The notes under the pieces were generated by a model. The model saw only the letters and a list, made by a program, of their open reading frames with translations. It did not search any database and was not told the DNA's origin. 64,000 bases of DNA from Desulfuromonas versatilis (GTDB lineage: Bacteria > Desulfobacterota > Desulfuromonadia > Desulfuromonadales > NIT-T3). Each line of letters starts with the position of its first letter. Positions within the stretch are counted from its first letter, which is position 1. The position numbers were made by a program, and so were the translations under genes. The DNA lies in assembly GCF_019704135.1 (NCBI RefSeq), contig NZ_AP024355.1:3913034-3977033 (forward strand), in the 5' to 3' direction. Shown here in pieces: positions 25,373 through 33,766 of the stretch.

Positions 25373-28300
25373 TCAGGGGGCCGGCGCCCAGAGGGACTCC
25401 AGCGCCTGGCCGATCTCCGCGGGAGAATATTCCTCCCGCTCCAATTGCTCGCGGTAGGCCTTGAGGACCTTGCCGGCCTCCACGGGGTTGCCCGCCTGGG
25501 TGTACAGCCCGTAGAGAAGCTGCACCAGCGAATGGTTGGTGGGGTCGAGCTTCAGGGCGGCGCTGGCCACCTCGATGGCCTCGGAGACGAGGCCGGCTCC
25601 CGCCCGCAGCCGCGCCCAAAGGCCGACGACCTTGAAGTACAGCCCCTCCAGTTCGGCACGCAGCCGGTCCACCGACTCGTCCACCGCCAGCCCGCCCAGG
25701 TAGGGTCCTCTCCAGAGCTCCACCGCAAGGTCCAGAGCGATGGCGCCCTGCCAGGGCGCTTCTCGCTGGGCATGGCGCAGCCCGCCCCTGGCGGCGGCCA
25801 CGAATGCTTCGGCATCGACCCGGCAGTTTTCCAGGCAGAGAATTCCCTTCTGCAGGCTGAGATAATGCTTCACCGGGACGGGATGGAGCAGGGGCTCGAG
25901 GGTCTTGCGCAGGCGTGAAAGCAGCGTATCGAAGGTGGAGCGGGATTTTTCCGCGGAGCTGTCCGGCCACAACAGCAACTGCAGCTGTTCCTGGGCGATG
26001 CGCCGGCCGGGCGCGGAAATCACCAACGCCAGCAGCTGGCGCTGGGCCGGGCTGAGGTCGGTCTCCCGGACCCGGGTCTCGCCCCCCAGGGCCAGGTTCA
26101 GCCCCCCGAAGGCGCGAATCTCCAGTAACGGAATGCAGCCCCCGTCGTTGAGCAGGGCGGTATCGAGGCGCTCTGCGGCCAAGTCCCTGGCGAACTCGGC
26201 CTCGATCCCCGAGCGCGCGGCCTCCTGCAGCAGCGCCTGCATCACCTCGGGAATCCAGCCGAAAAAATAGACATAGCCGTTTTTCTTCATGAGCGCCAGG
26301 CCGCGGGCCAGGTCCTCGCGGGCAGGCCCGGTCTCCCCGAGTTGCATCCGCAGGTAGGCCCGGTGCAGCAGGGCGCCACTCAGCAGATGCTCATCCGCGT
26401 AGGCCTGGGCGACCTCGCAGGCCCGCTCAAGCATGGCATGTGCTTCGTCAGGGCGCTGCAGGCGGGTGAAGGCCGCGCCCAGGACCATCTGGTTGAGGGC
26501 GTCGAAGCGCCCGGGGCCAACCTCGATACGCAATCGCCGGGATAGCTCCGAGGCCCGCAGCGCGCCCTCGCCGTCACCGTCCCAGGCGCGGGCCAGGGCC
26601 TCGAAATGCAGAAACTGACTGCGGTGATGAGGGCTTGCGCCGACACCCTCGAGGGCGAGCCCATCTTCGGCGAGCCTCCTTAACTGCTGCAGATCCCCCT
26701 GGGCCAGGGCGAGGTAGGCATCGTAGATGAGCAGGAAGGGCGTTGCGACGCTCTGGGCCACCAGGCTTTTTTCAAGGGCCCCCCGCAGCAGCACCTTGGC
26801 CCGGCGGTAAGAGCGGAAATCGCCTTCCAGAATCAGCCAGCTGGCCTGGGTCATGGAGGTGGTCAACTTGGCCTGGGCGCTTACCCGGGGGTTGAGCAGA
26901 TAGGGGAGGGCCTGCTCGATCTCTTCGCGCAGGGCGCGCCAATTGCCGACGAAGGCATGCCGATAGCAGCGGATCGCCCGGGTGGTGGCGGTGTGGTTGT
27001 CCAGCCCCAATCGCTCGGAGAGTTCCAGGGCCAGCCGCGAGTAGGTGTCGGTCCTGCCCATGTCGTAGTCGAAAAAGCAGTGGCCGCCGGCAATGGCCTG
27101 GGCGATGCGGATCTGCCCCGGAGCGTCCAGCCGGTCGCGGTAACGCGCGAACAGCTCCTCGAGCCGCCCCAGGTAGGGCCGGCCGAGATTGTGCCGGGCA
27201 TCGATCGACACATGGTAGTGCATCAGCTGCGCCAGGGCGAGCATCTCACCCAAGTCATCGCCCTGATCGGCGAAGCACTCCCGGGCCCGGTCCAGGTGCG
27301 GCAGGGCAGCCATGGGATCATGGTCCATGCAGATCACGCCGGCATAGAAGGAAAGCCAGGCATGCCGGAACACCACCTGCTCGGGAATCTGCTGGAGAAA
27401 CCCCTTGAGGGTGATGACCCGGTTGACCGCCATCAGCGCCATGCCGGTTCGCCGCAGGATGGCCTCGGCCAGGGAGAAGTCTCCGGCCGGCAGAACGTAT
27501 CGCAGCGCCTTGACCGGATCCCCCTGGTCGAGGTAGTGGCGGCCCGCAAGCAACAGGGCGCCGCTGAGCTCTTCGCCGGAGAGCTCCGCCGCCGCCTGTT
27601 CCTGGAGAAATTCCCTGAACAACGCGTGGAAGCCCAGGACCCGGTTTCCCTCGTCCAGCCCGCGCAGGAAGAAATTGCGGCGGCGCAGGGTTTCCAGGAC
27701 CTCCTCGACATCCGGAACCTCCGCCAGCTCCCGCGCCAGCGACAGGGGGATCTCATCGAGCAGAGCGAGCTTATAAAGGGTGCGCCGCAGATGGCCCGGG
27801 ACCCTGGAGAAAATCTCGGTCTTGAAAAACTCCAGGATCCCCCCCCGTTTGAGCAGTGAGCGGGGCGGATGCGCCGGGATCGTCGTGTAGTGGAAGACCG
27901 TTCCCTGGAAGCCGTGTCCCGCCAGGATCAGGCCGGCGATCCACCCCTCGGTGGCGGCATGCAGGTCCTGGACTTCCTGTGGGGACAGGGGAATCCGAAA
28001 AATCTCGTTGAACAGGCTGGCGATTTCCGTTTTATCCAGGGCCAGGTCGCTGTTGCCGATCATCGCGCCCCGGCCTCCGTCGACCAGCGGTTCCCAGCCA
28101 TCGGGGATTTTTTCCCGGGAAAGAATGATCAGCCGCAGGGCTCGGGGGGACAGTTCGGCCAGAGACTGGAGGAAGCAGAGGCTGAAAGAGGCCTGGCCAA
28201 GCAGGTGGAGGTCGTCGAAAACCAGGGACAATTCCCCGCTCAGGCTGCCGGCCAGGTCCTTGGCCAGAACCCGGGCCAGGGTCGGGGCCTCGGCGGCCGA

Positions 28301-28651
28301 GGCTTCGCCTGCGGCCAGCATCTGCTCCAGCAGCGGCGAGCTGAACTCCGGAAGCTTTTCCATCAGCCCGGCCAGCAGGGCGGCGGCCAGAAACACGGGG
28401 TCTTGGTCTTCGGGACCCAACTGGTACCAGACATAGGGAGCGGTGGATTCGGACAGGTATTGCATGGCCAGGGTCGATTTACCCTGGCCCGCCTGTCCTT
28501 CGACATAAATCAGCTTGGGGGAGGTTGAACCAGCCTTGAGGCGGGTATTCAGCAGGTGTTGGCGAACCAGGCAGGCCCCGGTGGCGTAGCCGGGAGGGTA
28601 GAACTTGTTCTTGGGGATTCGGGCACGAATGCGATCGAACCAATGTTCCAT
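25373..28651 (-). CDS. MalT-like ATP-binding transcriptional activator with C-terminal winged helix and BTAD domain
   Basis: A 1092-residue regulator. N-terminal STAND-type NTPase: Walker A EGQAGQGKST at about residue 51-60, sensor segment YVWYQLGPEDQDP, Walker B LVFDDLHLLG (about 165). Then an arginine/winged region and a long helical-repeat (TPR-like) middle (about 360-830). C-terminal OmpR/SARP-type winged helix (about 848-945: LEIRAFGGLNLAL, PAQRQLLALVIS, TFDTLLSRLRKTLEP) and a BTAD bacterial transcriptional activator domain (about 955-1090). It differs from true MalT by ending in wHTH-BTAD rather than LuxR HTH. Such proteins switch on target operons upon ligand and ATP binding. The adjacent downstream fadL-like gene is the natural candidate target. 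Confidence 0.88.
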   Translation of the reverse strand: MEHWFDRIRARIPKNKFYPPGYATGACLVRQHLLNTRLKAGSTSPKLIYVEGQAGQGKSTLAMQYLSESTAPYVWYQLGPEDQDPVFLAAALLAGLMEKLPEFSSPLLEQMLAAGEASAAEAPTLARVLAKDLAGSLSGELSLVFDDLHLLGQASFSLCFLQSLAELSPRALRLIILSREKIPDGWEPLVDGGRGAMIGNSDLALDKTEIASLFNEIFRIPLSPQEVQDLHAATEGWIAGLILAGHGFQGTVFHYTTIPAHPPRSLLKRGGILEFFKTEIFSRVPGHLRRTLYKLALLDEIPLSLARELAEVPDVEEVLETLRRRNFFLRGLDEGNRVLGFHALFREFLQEQAAAELSGEELSGALLLAGRHYLDQGDPVKALRYVLPAGDFSLAEAILRRTGMALMAVNRVITLKGFLQQIPEQVVFRHAWLSFYAGVICMDHDPMAALPHLDRARECFADQGDDLGEMLALAQLMHYHVSIDARHNLGRPYLGRLEELFARYRDRLDAPGQIRIAQAIAGGHCFFDYDMGRTDTYSRLALELSERLGLDNHTATTRAIRCYRHAFVGNWRALREEIEQALPYLLNPRVSAQAKLTTSMTQASWLILEGDFRSYRRAKVLLRGALEKSLVAQSVATPFLLIYDAYLALAQGDLQQLRRLAEDGLALEGVGASPHHRSQFLHFEALARAWDGDGEGALRASELSRRLRIEVGPGRFDALNQMVLGAAFTRLQRPDEAHAMLERACEVAQAYADEHLLSGALLHRAYLRMQLGETGPAREDLARGLALMKKNGYVYFFGWIPEVMQALLQEAARSGIEAEFARDLAAERLDTALLNDGGCIPLLEIRAFGGLNLALGGETRVRETDLSPAQRQLLALVISAPGRRIAQEQLQLLLWPDSSAEKSRSTFDTLLSRLRKTLEPLLHPVPVKHYLSLQKGILCLENCRVDAEAFVAAARGGLRHAQREAPWQGAIALDLAVELWRGPYLGGLAVDESVDRLRAELEGLYFKVVGLWARLRAGAGLVSEAIEVASAALKLDPTNHSLVQLLYGLYTQAGNPVEAGKVLKAYREQLEREEYSPAEIGQALESLWAPAP

Positions 28652-28945
28652 CTTGTTCCCTCTTCGCGATTCATCAAATACCGGCCGCGCCGGATTCGTT
28701 CAAAGACCAGAAAGCCTTCGGAGCGGATAAGGTTTGCCGATCCGTTGGGGGTTAGTCATTTATTACACTGATCTGGCCACTTGAGTCAATTTTAATCTGA
28801 CAGAAAGGGCATTTTTCCTCCTCTTTCCCTGCACCGGTTCCGGCAGGGGAAAACCGGAAGCAAAGAACGCATCGAGAGGCGGGAATGGATTGCAAAGGTT
28901 CGTGCAGGAGAGGGACGGGGTAAAGCCCCGGTGGTGGGCCGCCGG
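28652..28945. other. Gap upstream of the MalT-like regulator
   Basis: About 290 bases with moderate AT content. I see no convincing promoter pair and no clearly supported gene, apart from the doubtful zinc-ribbon frame on the minus strand at 28752-28964. Confidence 0.5.
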
Positions 28946-28964
28946 AAAACAAAAGGGGCTGCAC
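28752..28964 (-). CDS. Doubtful small frame with two CxxC pairs
   Basis: A 70-codon frame whose second half contains CVLC and CPFC 27 residues apart, the spacing of a possible zinc ribbon, and ends KIDSSGQISVIND. The nominal GTG start lies inside the terminator hairpin of the upstream gene, and no ribosome-binding site precedes any internal start (a TTG would give a 45-residue form). Recorded because of the Cys pattern only. Confidence 0.2.
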   Translation of the reverse strand: MQPLLFSGGPPPGLYPVPLLHEPLQSIPASRCVLCFRFSPAGTGAGKEEEKCPFCQIKIDSSGQISVIND

Positions 28965-28986
28965 CGGCGAACGCCGGGCAGCCCCT
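28946..28986 (-). terminator. Rho-independent terminator of the CMD-family gene
   Basis: On the minus strand GGGGCTGCCCGGCG pairs with CGCCGGTGCAGCCCC (one mismatch), followed by TTTTGTTTT. Confidence 0.88.
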
Positions 28987-29007
28987 TGGAATGTCGGCTT
29001 CTCGAAT

Positions 29008-29328
29008 TCAGTATTTCCTGGCCTCGATGACCTCCTCGACCCACTGGCTGGCGGCGATCATGGCGGGAAAACCGACAGTAGTCAGGGCCAGCAGGATCGT
29101 GTGGCGAACCTCATCGGCCGTGGCGCCTTCCTCCAGGGCCCTTCGGGCGTGGGATTTAACCGCTCCTTCGGACTGCTGGCCGATGGCGATGCCCAACTTG
29201 ACCAGGCGTCTGGTCGCCTCGGGAAGCGGACCGGCATTGTGGCAGGCCAGGGCCAGTTTTTCATAGGCCTTGGCCAGTTCCGGGTGTTGGTCGACAAAAC
29301 GCTTGTAGGGCGAAGGCAGATAGGACAT
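29008..29328 (-). CDS. Carboxymuconolactone decarboxylase (CMD)/AhpD-fold protein
   Basis: A 106-residue protein starting MSYLPSPYKRF (AAGGAGC 7 bases upstream); 22 further in-frame codons upstream look non-coding. The region AIGQQSEGAVKSHARRALEEGATADEV matches the CMD fold signature, with the conserved His and the following A..G.T..E segment. Unlike AhpD peroxidase components it lacks the CxxC pair in that helix, so a redox peroxidase role is unlikely and a decarboxylase-type or unknown function is more probable. Terminated by a strong hairpin. Confidence 0.85.
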   Translation of the reverse strand: MSYLPSPYKRFVDQHPELAKAYEKLALACHNAGPLPEATRRLVKLGIAIGQQSEGAVKSHARRALEEGATADEVRHTILLALTTVGFPAMIAASQWVEEVIEARKY

Positions 29329-29403
29329 GGGCGGCTCCTTGGTGGTAGAGGGATTTTCACTCTGCAAGGATAACCCAGGCTCCCCGGCCGTCAAGGGCGT
29401 CGG

Positions 29404-29760
29404 TCAGCCCCCCTTGACGCGAAACCCCTTGCCCTCGAACAAGGCCCGCAGCGTCTCGCGCTGGTCGCCCTGGATCTCCAGTTCGCCGTCCTTGAGCGTC
29501 CCGCCGGCCCCGCAGCGCGCCTTGAGCTCCTTGAGCAGCGCCTTGAGCTGCGCCTCGCTCATCACCAACCCCGCGGCGACGGTTACCGGTTTGCCGCGCC
29601 TTTTCTCCAGGCGCAGCCTGGCCAGCTGTTTGTGGGCCGGCAGCGATTCCGCCGGCGCCTGGGGACAGCGGCAGTCGGTTTCGGGACGCCCGCACCCGGA
29701 GCATTCCCGGGTGACTCCCCAGCCCCTGCCGCCGGTCAGCTTGATCGATTTTTCGGCCAT
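29404..29760 (-). CDS. yciH: Translation initiation factor SUI1/YciH-like protein
   Basis: A 118-residue protein homologous to eukaryotic eIF1/SUI1. The N-terminus has a small Cys cluster (CSGCGRPETDCRC), then the SUI1 core GKPVTVAAGLVMSEAQLKALLKELKARCGAGGTLKDGELEIQGD, whose G-GGT-K pattern is diagnostic, and ends GFRVKGG. Bacterial YciH is thought to influence initiation fidelity or inhibit translation under stress. It lies 80 bases downstream of pgeF on the same strand and could share its transcript. Confidence 0.9.
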   Translation of the reverse strand: MAEKSIKLTGGRGWGVTRECSGCGRPETDCRCPQAPAESLPAHKQLARLRLEKRRGKPVTVAAGLVMSEAQLKALLKELKARCGAGGTLKDGELEIQGDQRETLRALFEGKGFRVKGG

Positions 29761-29840
29761 CTGAATTTTTTCCGGGTTGATTTCTGAATGCTGAATCCTG
29801 AAAACCGCCGGCCGAAAAGTCCTTTCCGGCCGGCAGCGCC

Positions 29841-30632
29841 TTACAGCATCAGGAACCCGAGTTGGCGGCCGGTCACCCCGCCGTCGCGGCGGTGAGAGAA
29901 AAACAGCTCGCGGTGACAGCAGGTGCACTCCTCGGCCGCCTCGATGCGGGCCGGGTCGAGCCCGGCATCCTGAAGCTGGAGCAAGACGCTCTTGCGCAGG
30001 TCGAGGTTCCATTTGCCGAGCGCCACCTCCTTGGCGATCCTCTCCCAGTGACCGGTCCCCTTGCGGAAACCGTCGCGCACCGGGCGATCGACCTCGTACT
30101 TGTGGGCGCCGATGCCGGGGCCGACGGCTGCATGGACCTGTTCCGGACGGCTGCCGAAGTTGTTCCCCATGGCCTCGACGGTCTTGCCGAGGATGCCGCT
30201 GGCGGCCCCCCGCCAGCCGACGTGCACCACGGCGGCGGCACGGTTGACCGGGTCGAACAGCATCACCGGATAGCAGTCGGCGGTCAGGACGCCGATCATG
30301 ATCCCCGGCTGATTGGTGACCACCGCGTCGCACTCGACGTTGAGAAAATGGGACAGGTCCGGGTTGGGTTCATCGATCAGCAGGATATCGTTGCCGTGCA
30401 CCTGCTTGACGGTCAGCAGCAGGTGGGGCTGCAGGTCGAAGGCCCGGGCCAGCGACGAGCGGTTGCCCTCGACGTTGTGGCGGGGGTCCTCGGTATTGTA
30501 GCCGAGGTTGAGCGAGTTGTAGGGGGGGCGGCTCACCCCGCCGTTGCGGGTGGTGAAACCGGCATGAATCGAAGCCCCCGGGGCCCAGGAGGGCTGCAGG
30601 TAGCTGATCTTGCCCTGGCGTGCGATTTTCAT
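29841..30632 (-). CDS. pgeF: Peptidoglycan editing factor PgeF (YfiH/multicopper polyphenol oxidase fold)
   Basis: A 263-residue protein with start MKIARQGKISY chosen because GGAG lies 6 bases upstream. Conserved metal and active-site motifs of the YfiH family are visible: VKQVHGND, VLTADCYPVMLF, VVHVGWRGAASG, AVGPGIGAHKYEV and the C-terminal CTCCHRELFFSHRRDGGVTGRQLGFL. In E. coli the protein removes mis-incorporated L-serine from peptidoglycan precursors. Frequently neighbours rluD, as here (106 bases upstream), so both probably belong to one operon. Confidence 0.93.
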   Translation of the reverse strand: MKIARQGKISYLQPSWAPGASIHAGFTTRNGGVSRPPYNSLNLGYNTEDPRHNVEGNRSSLARAFDLQPHLLLTVKQVHGNDILLIDEPNPDLSHFLNVECDAVVTNQPGIMIGVLTADCYPVMLFDPVNRAAAVVHVGWRGAASGILGKTVEAMGNNFGSRPEQVHAAVGPGIGAHKYEVDRPVRDGFRKGTGHWERIAKEVALGKWNLDLRKSVLLQLQDAGLDPARIEAAEECTCCHRELFFSHRRDGGVTGRQLGFLML

Positions 30633-30738
30633 GGAAAACTCCGTTTTCAGAATAAAAGGTGCGAGGACAACGAAAAACGAAAAAGCCAAAATCCCGGGGG
30701 ATCAGGCTTTGCCTTTATCCTGGCCTCGTTCCTCGCGC

Positions 30739-31707
30739 CTATTCTTTATACTTTTCGTTGAGATAGTCAAGGATTTCGGCCAAATCGGCCGGGAGGGAGC
30801 TTTCGAACTCCATGTAGCTGCCGGTGGCTGGATGCACGAAGCCCAGCAGGCGGGCATGCAGGGCCTGACGCTCAAGGCGCAGCACGAGCTTGCGCAGCTG
30901 GGGGTCGCGAAGAGCGTTGGCCCGGCTGCTGTTGCCGTAAATCGGGTCGCCGACGATCGGCAGGTTCATCTCCGAGAGATGGACCCGGATCTGGTGGGTG
31001 CGGCCGGTCTCCAGGGACAGCTCCACCAGGGTGAGCCCGTCGCCGTCGAAACGCCGCAGCACTTTCCAGTGGGTCACCGCCCGCCGGCCGACCCGCCCCC
31101 GGGTGCTCATCTTCTTGCGGTCGCTGGGGTGGCGGCCGATGGCCTTGTCCACCGTCCCCCGCTCCTGCTGCAGCTGCCCGTGCACCAGCGCCACGTAGCG
31201 CCGGGAGATGGAGTGCACCTTGAACTGCCTGGCGAGGGCATTGTGGGTGGCATCGTCCTTGGTGGCCACCATGACCCCCGAGGTGTCCTTGTCGAGACGG
31301 TGGACGATGCCGGGGCGCAGCTCACCGCCGACCCCGGAGAGGTCGCGGCAATGGTGCAGCAGGGCATTGACCAGGGTTCCTCCCCGGTGGCCCGCCGCGG
31401 GATGCACGACCATCCCGGCGGCCTTGTCCACCACCACCAGGTGCGGGTCTTCGTAGAGGATGGTCAGGGGCAGCTGCTCCGGCAGCGCCTCGGCGGGCGC
31501 GGACTCGGGGATGGCGACCTCCAGGACCTCGCCCCCCTTGAGCTTGAGGCCGGCCTTGACCGGGCTGCCGGACAAAAGAACCCGCCCCTCGTCGATAAGC
31601 TTCTTCAACTGGGAGCGGGTCAGTTCGGGCAGGCAGTCGGCAAGATAACGATCAAGCCGCTCGGCAGGGCGGCCCCGTTCAAAACAAAACCGGTAGGATT
31701 GCCCCAT
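30739..31707 (-). CDS. rluD: 23S rRNA pseudouridine synthase, RluD type
   Basis: A 322-residue RluA-family pseudouridine synthase. An S4 RNA-binding domain (RLDRYLADCLPELTRSQLKKLIDEGRV, residues about 17-65) precedes the catalytic domain, whose HRLDKDTSGVMV holds the catalytic Asp. LETGRTHQIRVHL and PIVGDPIYG are the other family blocks. RluD modifies helix 69 of 23S rRNA. The start codon abuts the stop of the upstream 89-residue gene (TAAATG-type junction), so translation is coupled. Confidence 0.93.
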   Translation of the reverse strand: MGQSYRFCFERGRPAERLDRYLADCLPELTRSQLKKLIDEGRVLLSGSPVKAGLKLKGGEVLEVAIPESAPAEALPEQLPLTILYEDPHLVVVDKAAGMVVHPAAGHRGGTLVNALLHHCRDLSGVGGELRPGIVHRLDKDTSGVMVATKDDATHNALARQFKVHSISRRYVALVHGQLQQERGTVDKAIGRHPSDRKKMSTRGRVGRRAVTHWKVLRRFDGDGLTLVELSLETGRTHQIRVHLSEMNLPIVGDPIYGNSSRANALRDPQLRKLVLRLERQALHARLLGFVHPATGSYMEFESSLPADLAEILDYLNEKYKE

Positions 31708-31977
31708 TTACCAGATGGAACTTTCTATTTTGCCGGCCTGTTTGATCATCACGTCGACGATGGCCCGGTCATAAAGGTGGTCGCGATTGGCCATTTCGGC
31801 GGCGGTGCGACTGTGGAAATGTTCGCGCCCCTCCTCCAGTTCCTCGGCAAGCAGGTCAAAGATGTTGTCGTTCTTTATCCCTTCCTTGACCTTTTCCTGG
31901 TTGTAAAGGGCGATGTCCGAGACGATGGCCCGCGCCAGTCGAAAGGCGAGCTCCGGGTTATCAACAAGCCTGGCCAT
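31708..31977 (-). CDS. Conserved-looking 89-aa protein coupled to rluD, function unknown
   Basis: Start MARLVDNPELAFRLAR is preferred because GGGAGGAAAC directly precedes it; 12 further in-frame codons upstream are probably untranslated. The protein is soluble and mostly helical, with charged segments (YNQEKVKEGIKNDN, EELEEGREHFHSR) and the end KQAGKIESSIW. I recognise no named family. Its stop codon touches the rluD start, suggesting a role linked to ribosome modification or simply operon packing. Confidence 0.75.
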   Translation of the reverse strand: MARLVDNPELAFRLARAIVSDIALYNQEKVKEGIKNDNIFDLLAEELEEGREHFHSRTAAEMANRDHLYDRAIVDVMIKQAGKIESSIW

Positions 31978-32042
31978 GTTTCCTCCCATGTCCTGGTGTA
32001 ACTGCTTGGTCAATCAACGGTTGCAATCGGCGGTTTCGCTGT

Positions 32043-33464
32043 TCAGGGTGCCGCGAAGGCCAGGTACAGGGTGGTCTCTGCGCGCCTGACCAGCAGCACC
32101 ACGTTTTTCGCATCCCGCGCCTCCTGGACGGCCCGATCGAAGGATGCCAAATCCTTGACTTCCCGGCGATTGACCGACAGGATCAGATCGCCGGGCTGGA
32201 CACCGGCCGCGGCAGCCGGGGACGCTTCGTCCACCGCTTCGACCAGCACCCCTTCATTCCCTTCGGCGGGGGCCACGCTCAGGCCGAAAACCTCTCCCTG
32301 GGGCGCAGCGCCGGCCTCCAGAGCGGCTTCCTGAGCCTGCTGCGCCGCCAGGGCGACCTGCAGGTTCAGCCGCTTGCCGTCCCGCAGCACCTCGAGGGAA
32401 ACCTGTTCCCCTGCCGGGGTCCCGGCAACCTGCTGCTGCAAATCCCGTACCCCGCGGATCTTCCTGCCGTTGAAACCCAGCAGAATATCTCCCCGGCGCA
32501 CCCCCGCCCGCTCGGCCGGGGTGTCGGGCAGGACCTGGTTGACCAGGGCCCCGGTGACCTGGTCCAGGCCGAAGGACTCGGCCAGTTCCTGGTTGAGCGG
32601 CTGAATGCTCACCCCAAGCCAGCCCCGGGTCACCTCCCCTTTTTCGATGAGCTGGTCGGCGATGGCCTTGGCCATGTTGATCGGGATGGCGAAGCCGATC
32701 CCCTGCCCGGAAGCGACGATGGCGGTGTTGATCCCCACCACCTCGCCATAGATGTTGAGCAGCGGCCCCCCCGAGTTGCCCGGGTTGATGGAGGCGTCGG
32801 TCTGAATGAAGTTTTCGTAGTCCTCGATGCCGATCTCCGTGCGCCCGGTGGCGGAGATGACGCCGACAGTAAGCGTACGGTCCAGGCCGAAGGGATTGCC
32901 GATAGCCAGCGCCCACTGCCCCACCTGCAGCGCTTCGGAGTCGCCCAGCACGGCGGCGGTCAATTTCTCGCGGGTTTCGATTTTCAGCACGGCCACGTCG
33001 GTGCGCGGGTCGATCCCCACCACCTGGCCGTCATAGACCCGCTGGTCGGAGAGCTTGACCTTGATCTGCTCGGCCCCCTTGACCACGTGTTCGTTGGTCA
33101 GGATGTAGCCATCCGCGCTGATCAGGAACCCGGAGCCGAGGCTGTGCTCCTTGCGCTGGGCCTGGGGGAGGTCGCCGAACAGATCGCCGAAAAAGTTCTC
33201 GAACAGCGGCCCCAGTTCGCCTGCAGAGCGCATCCGCTCGGCGCTGATGTTGACCACCGAGGGGGTGACTTTCTGTGACACTTCGATAAAGGCGGCCTGG
33301 GTGGAGAGCAGCTCGGGGGCCGGTTTTTCCACCGGAGGCTTGACCTTGGCGTCGCGCACCGAGGTGGGGACCCGCGCCTCGCGCTGCTCCCGGCACCCCG
33401 GCAGCCCCGCCAGAAACAGCAGGGCCGCAAGCAGGGCAACTGCGCCGATTGCCGAACGTTTCAT
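32043..33464 (-). CDS. DegP/HtrA-family serine protease with lipoprotein signal and two PDZ domains
   Basis: A 473-residue periplasmic quality-control protease. The start at MKRSAIGAVALL (AAAGGA 8 bases upstream) is preferred over an ATG two codons earlier. The signal ends LAGLPGCREQ, a lipobox, so the protease is likely lipid-anchored rather than soluble. Catalytic triad: His in LTNEHVV, Asp in TDVAVLKIE, Ser in NPGNSGGPLLN. PDZ1 covers about 285-375 and PDZ2 about 385-470. Length and layout match Do-like proteases. Preceded by a good sigma70-type promoter. Confidence 0.93.
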   Translation of the reverse strand: MKRSAIGAVALLAALLFLAGLPGCREQREARVPTSVRDAKVKPPVEKPAPELLSTQAAFIEVSQKVTPSVVNISAERMRSAGELGPLFENFFGDLFGDLPQAQRKEHSLGSGFLISADGYILTNEHVVKGAEQIKVKLSDQRVYDGQVVGIDPRTDVAVLKIETREKLTAAVLGDSEALQVGQWALAIGNPFGLDRTLTVGVISATGRTEIGIEDYENFIQTDASINPGNSGGPLLNIYGEVVGINTAIVASGQGIGFAIPINMAKAIADQLIEKGEVTRGWLGVSIQPLNQELAESFGLDQVTGALVNQVLPDTPAERAGVRRGDILLGFNGRKIRGVRDLQQQVAGTPAGEQVSLEVLRDGKRLNLQVALAAQQAQEAALEAGAAPQGEVFGLSVAPAEGNEGVLVEAVDEASPAAAAGVQPGDLILSVNRREVKDLASFDRAVQEARDAKNVVLLVRRAETTLYLAFAAP

Positions 33465-33495
33465 GAGCATATCCTTTCGTACCGCAAGCCTGGGA

Positions 33496-33524
33496 AGATT
33501 AGCGAAGAAAGGGATTTATGTCAA
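33496..33524 (-). promoter_or_regulatory. sigma70-like promoter of the DegP-like gene
   Basis: On the minus strand TTGACA (33519-33524), a 17-base spacer, then TAATCT (33496-33501), about 30 bases upstream of the start codon. Confidence 0.8.
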
Positions 33525-33538
33525 TTCTTCGCCCCTTC

Positions 33539-33766
33539 CCCCGGATCAGGGCCCGAATCCCGAAACTGGCGGGGGATCAGGCCCGGCCAGGATCCGCCGC
33601 CCGTTTTGCGGACCGAGGACGCTGAGACGGCGGCAGATGCGAGGCGCAGAGCCGATCTGGGCGCAGGCGTAGCCAGAGCTACGTTGAGCACCAGAGCGGT
33701 GAAGGCAACGAAGCAGATGCCCCCGGATCAGGGTCCGAATCCCGAAATTGGCGGTGGATCCTGGCC
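33539..33766. repeat. Composite repeat: two 45-base direct repeats flanking a hairpin-rich core
   Basis: CCCCGGATCAGGGCCCGAAT.. (33539-33583) recurs as CCCCGGATCAGGGTCCGAAT.. (33721-33766) with about five differences. The 137-base core contains CGTAGCCAGAGCTACG (a 6-bp stem) and several GAG/GCAGATG motifs. The right copy encodes the last 12 residues and stop of the HAD gene; the left copy would encode almost the same peptide. Confidence 0.75.
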
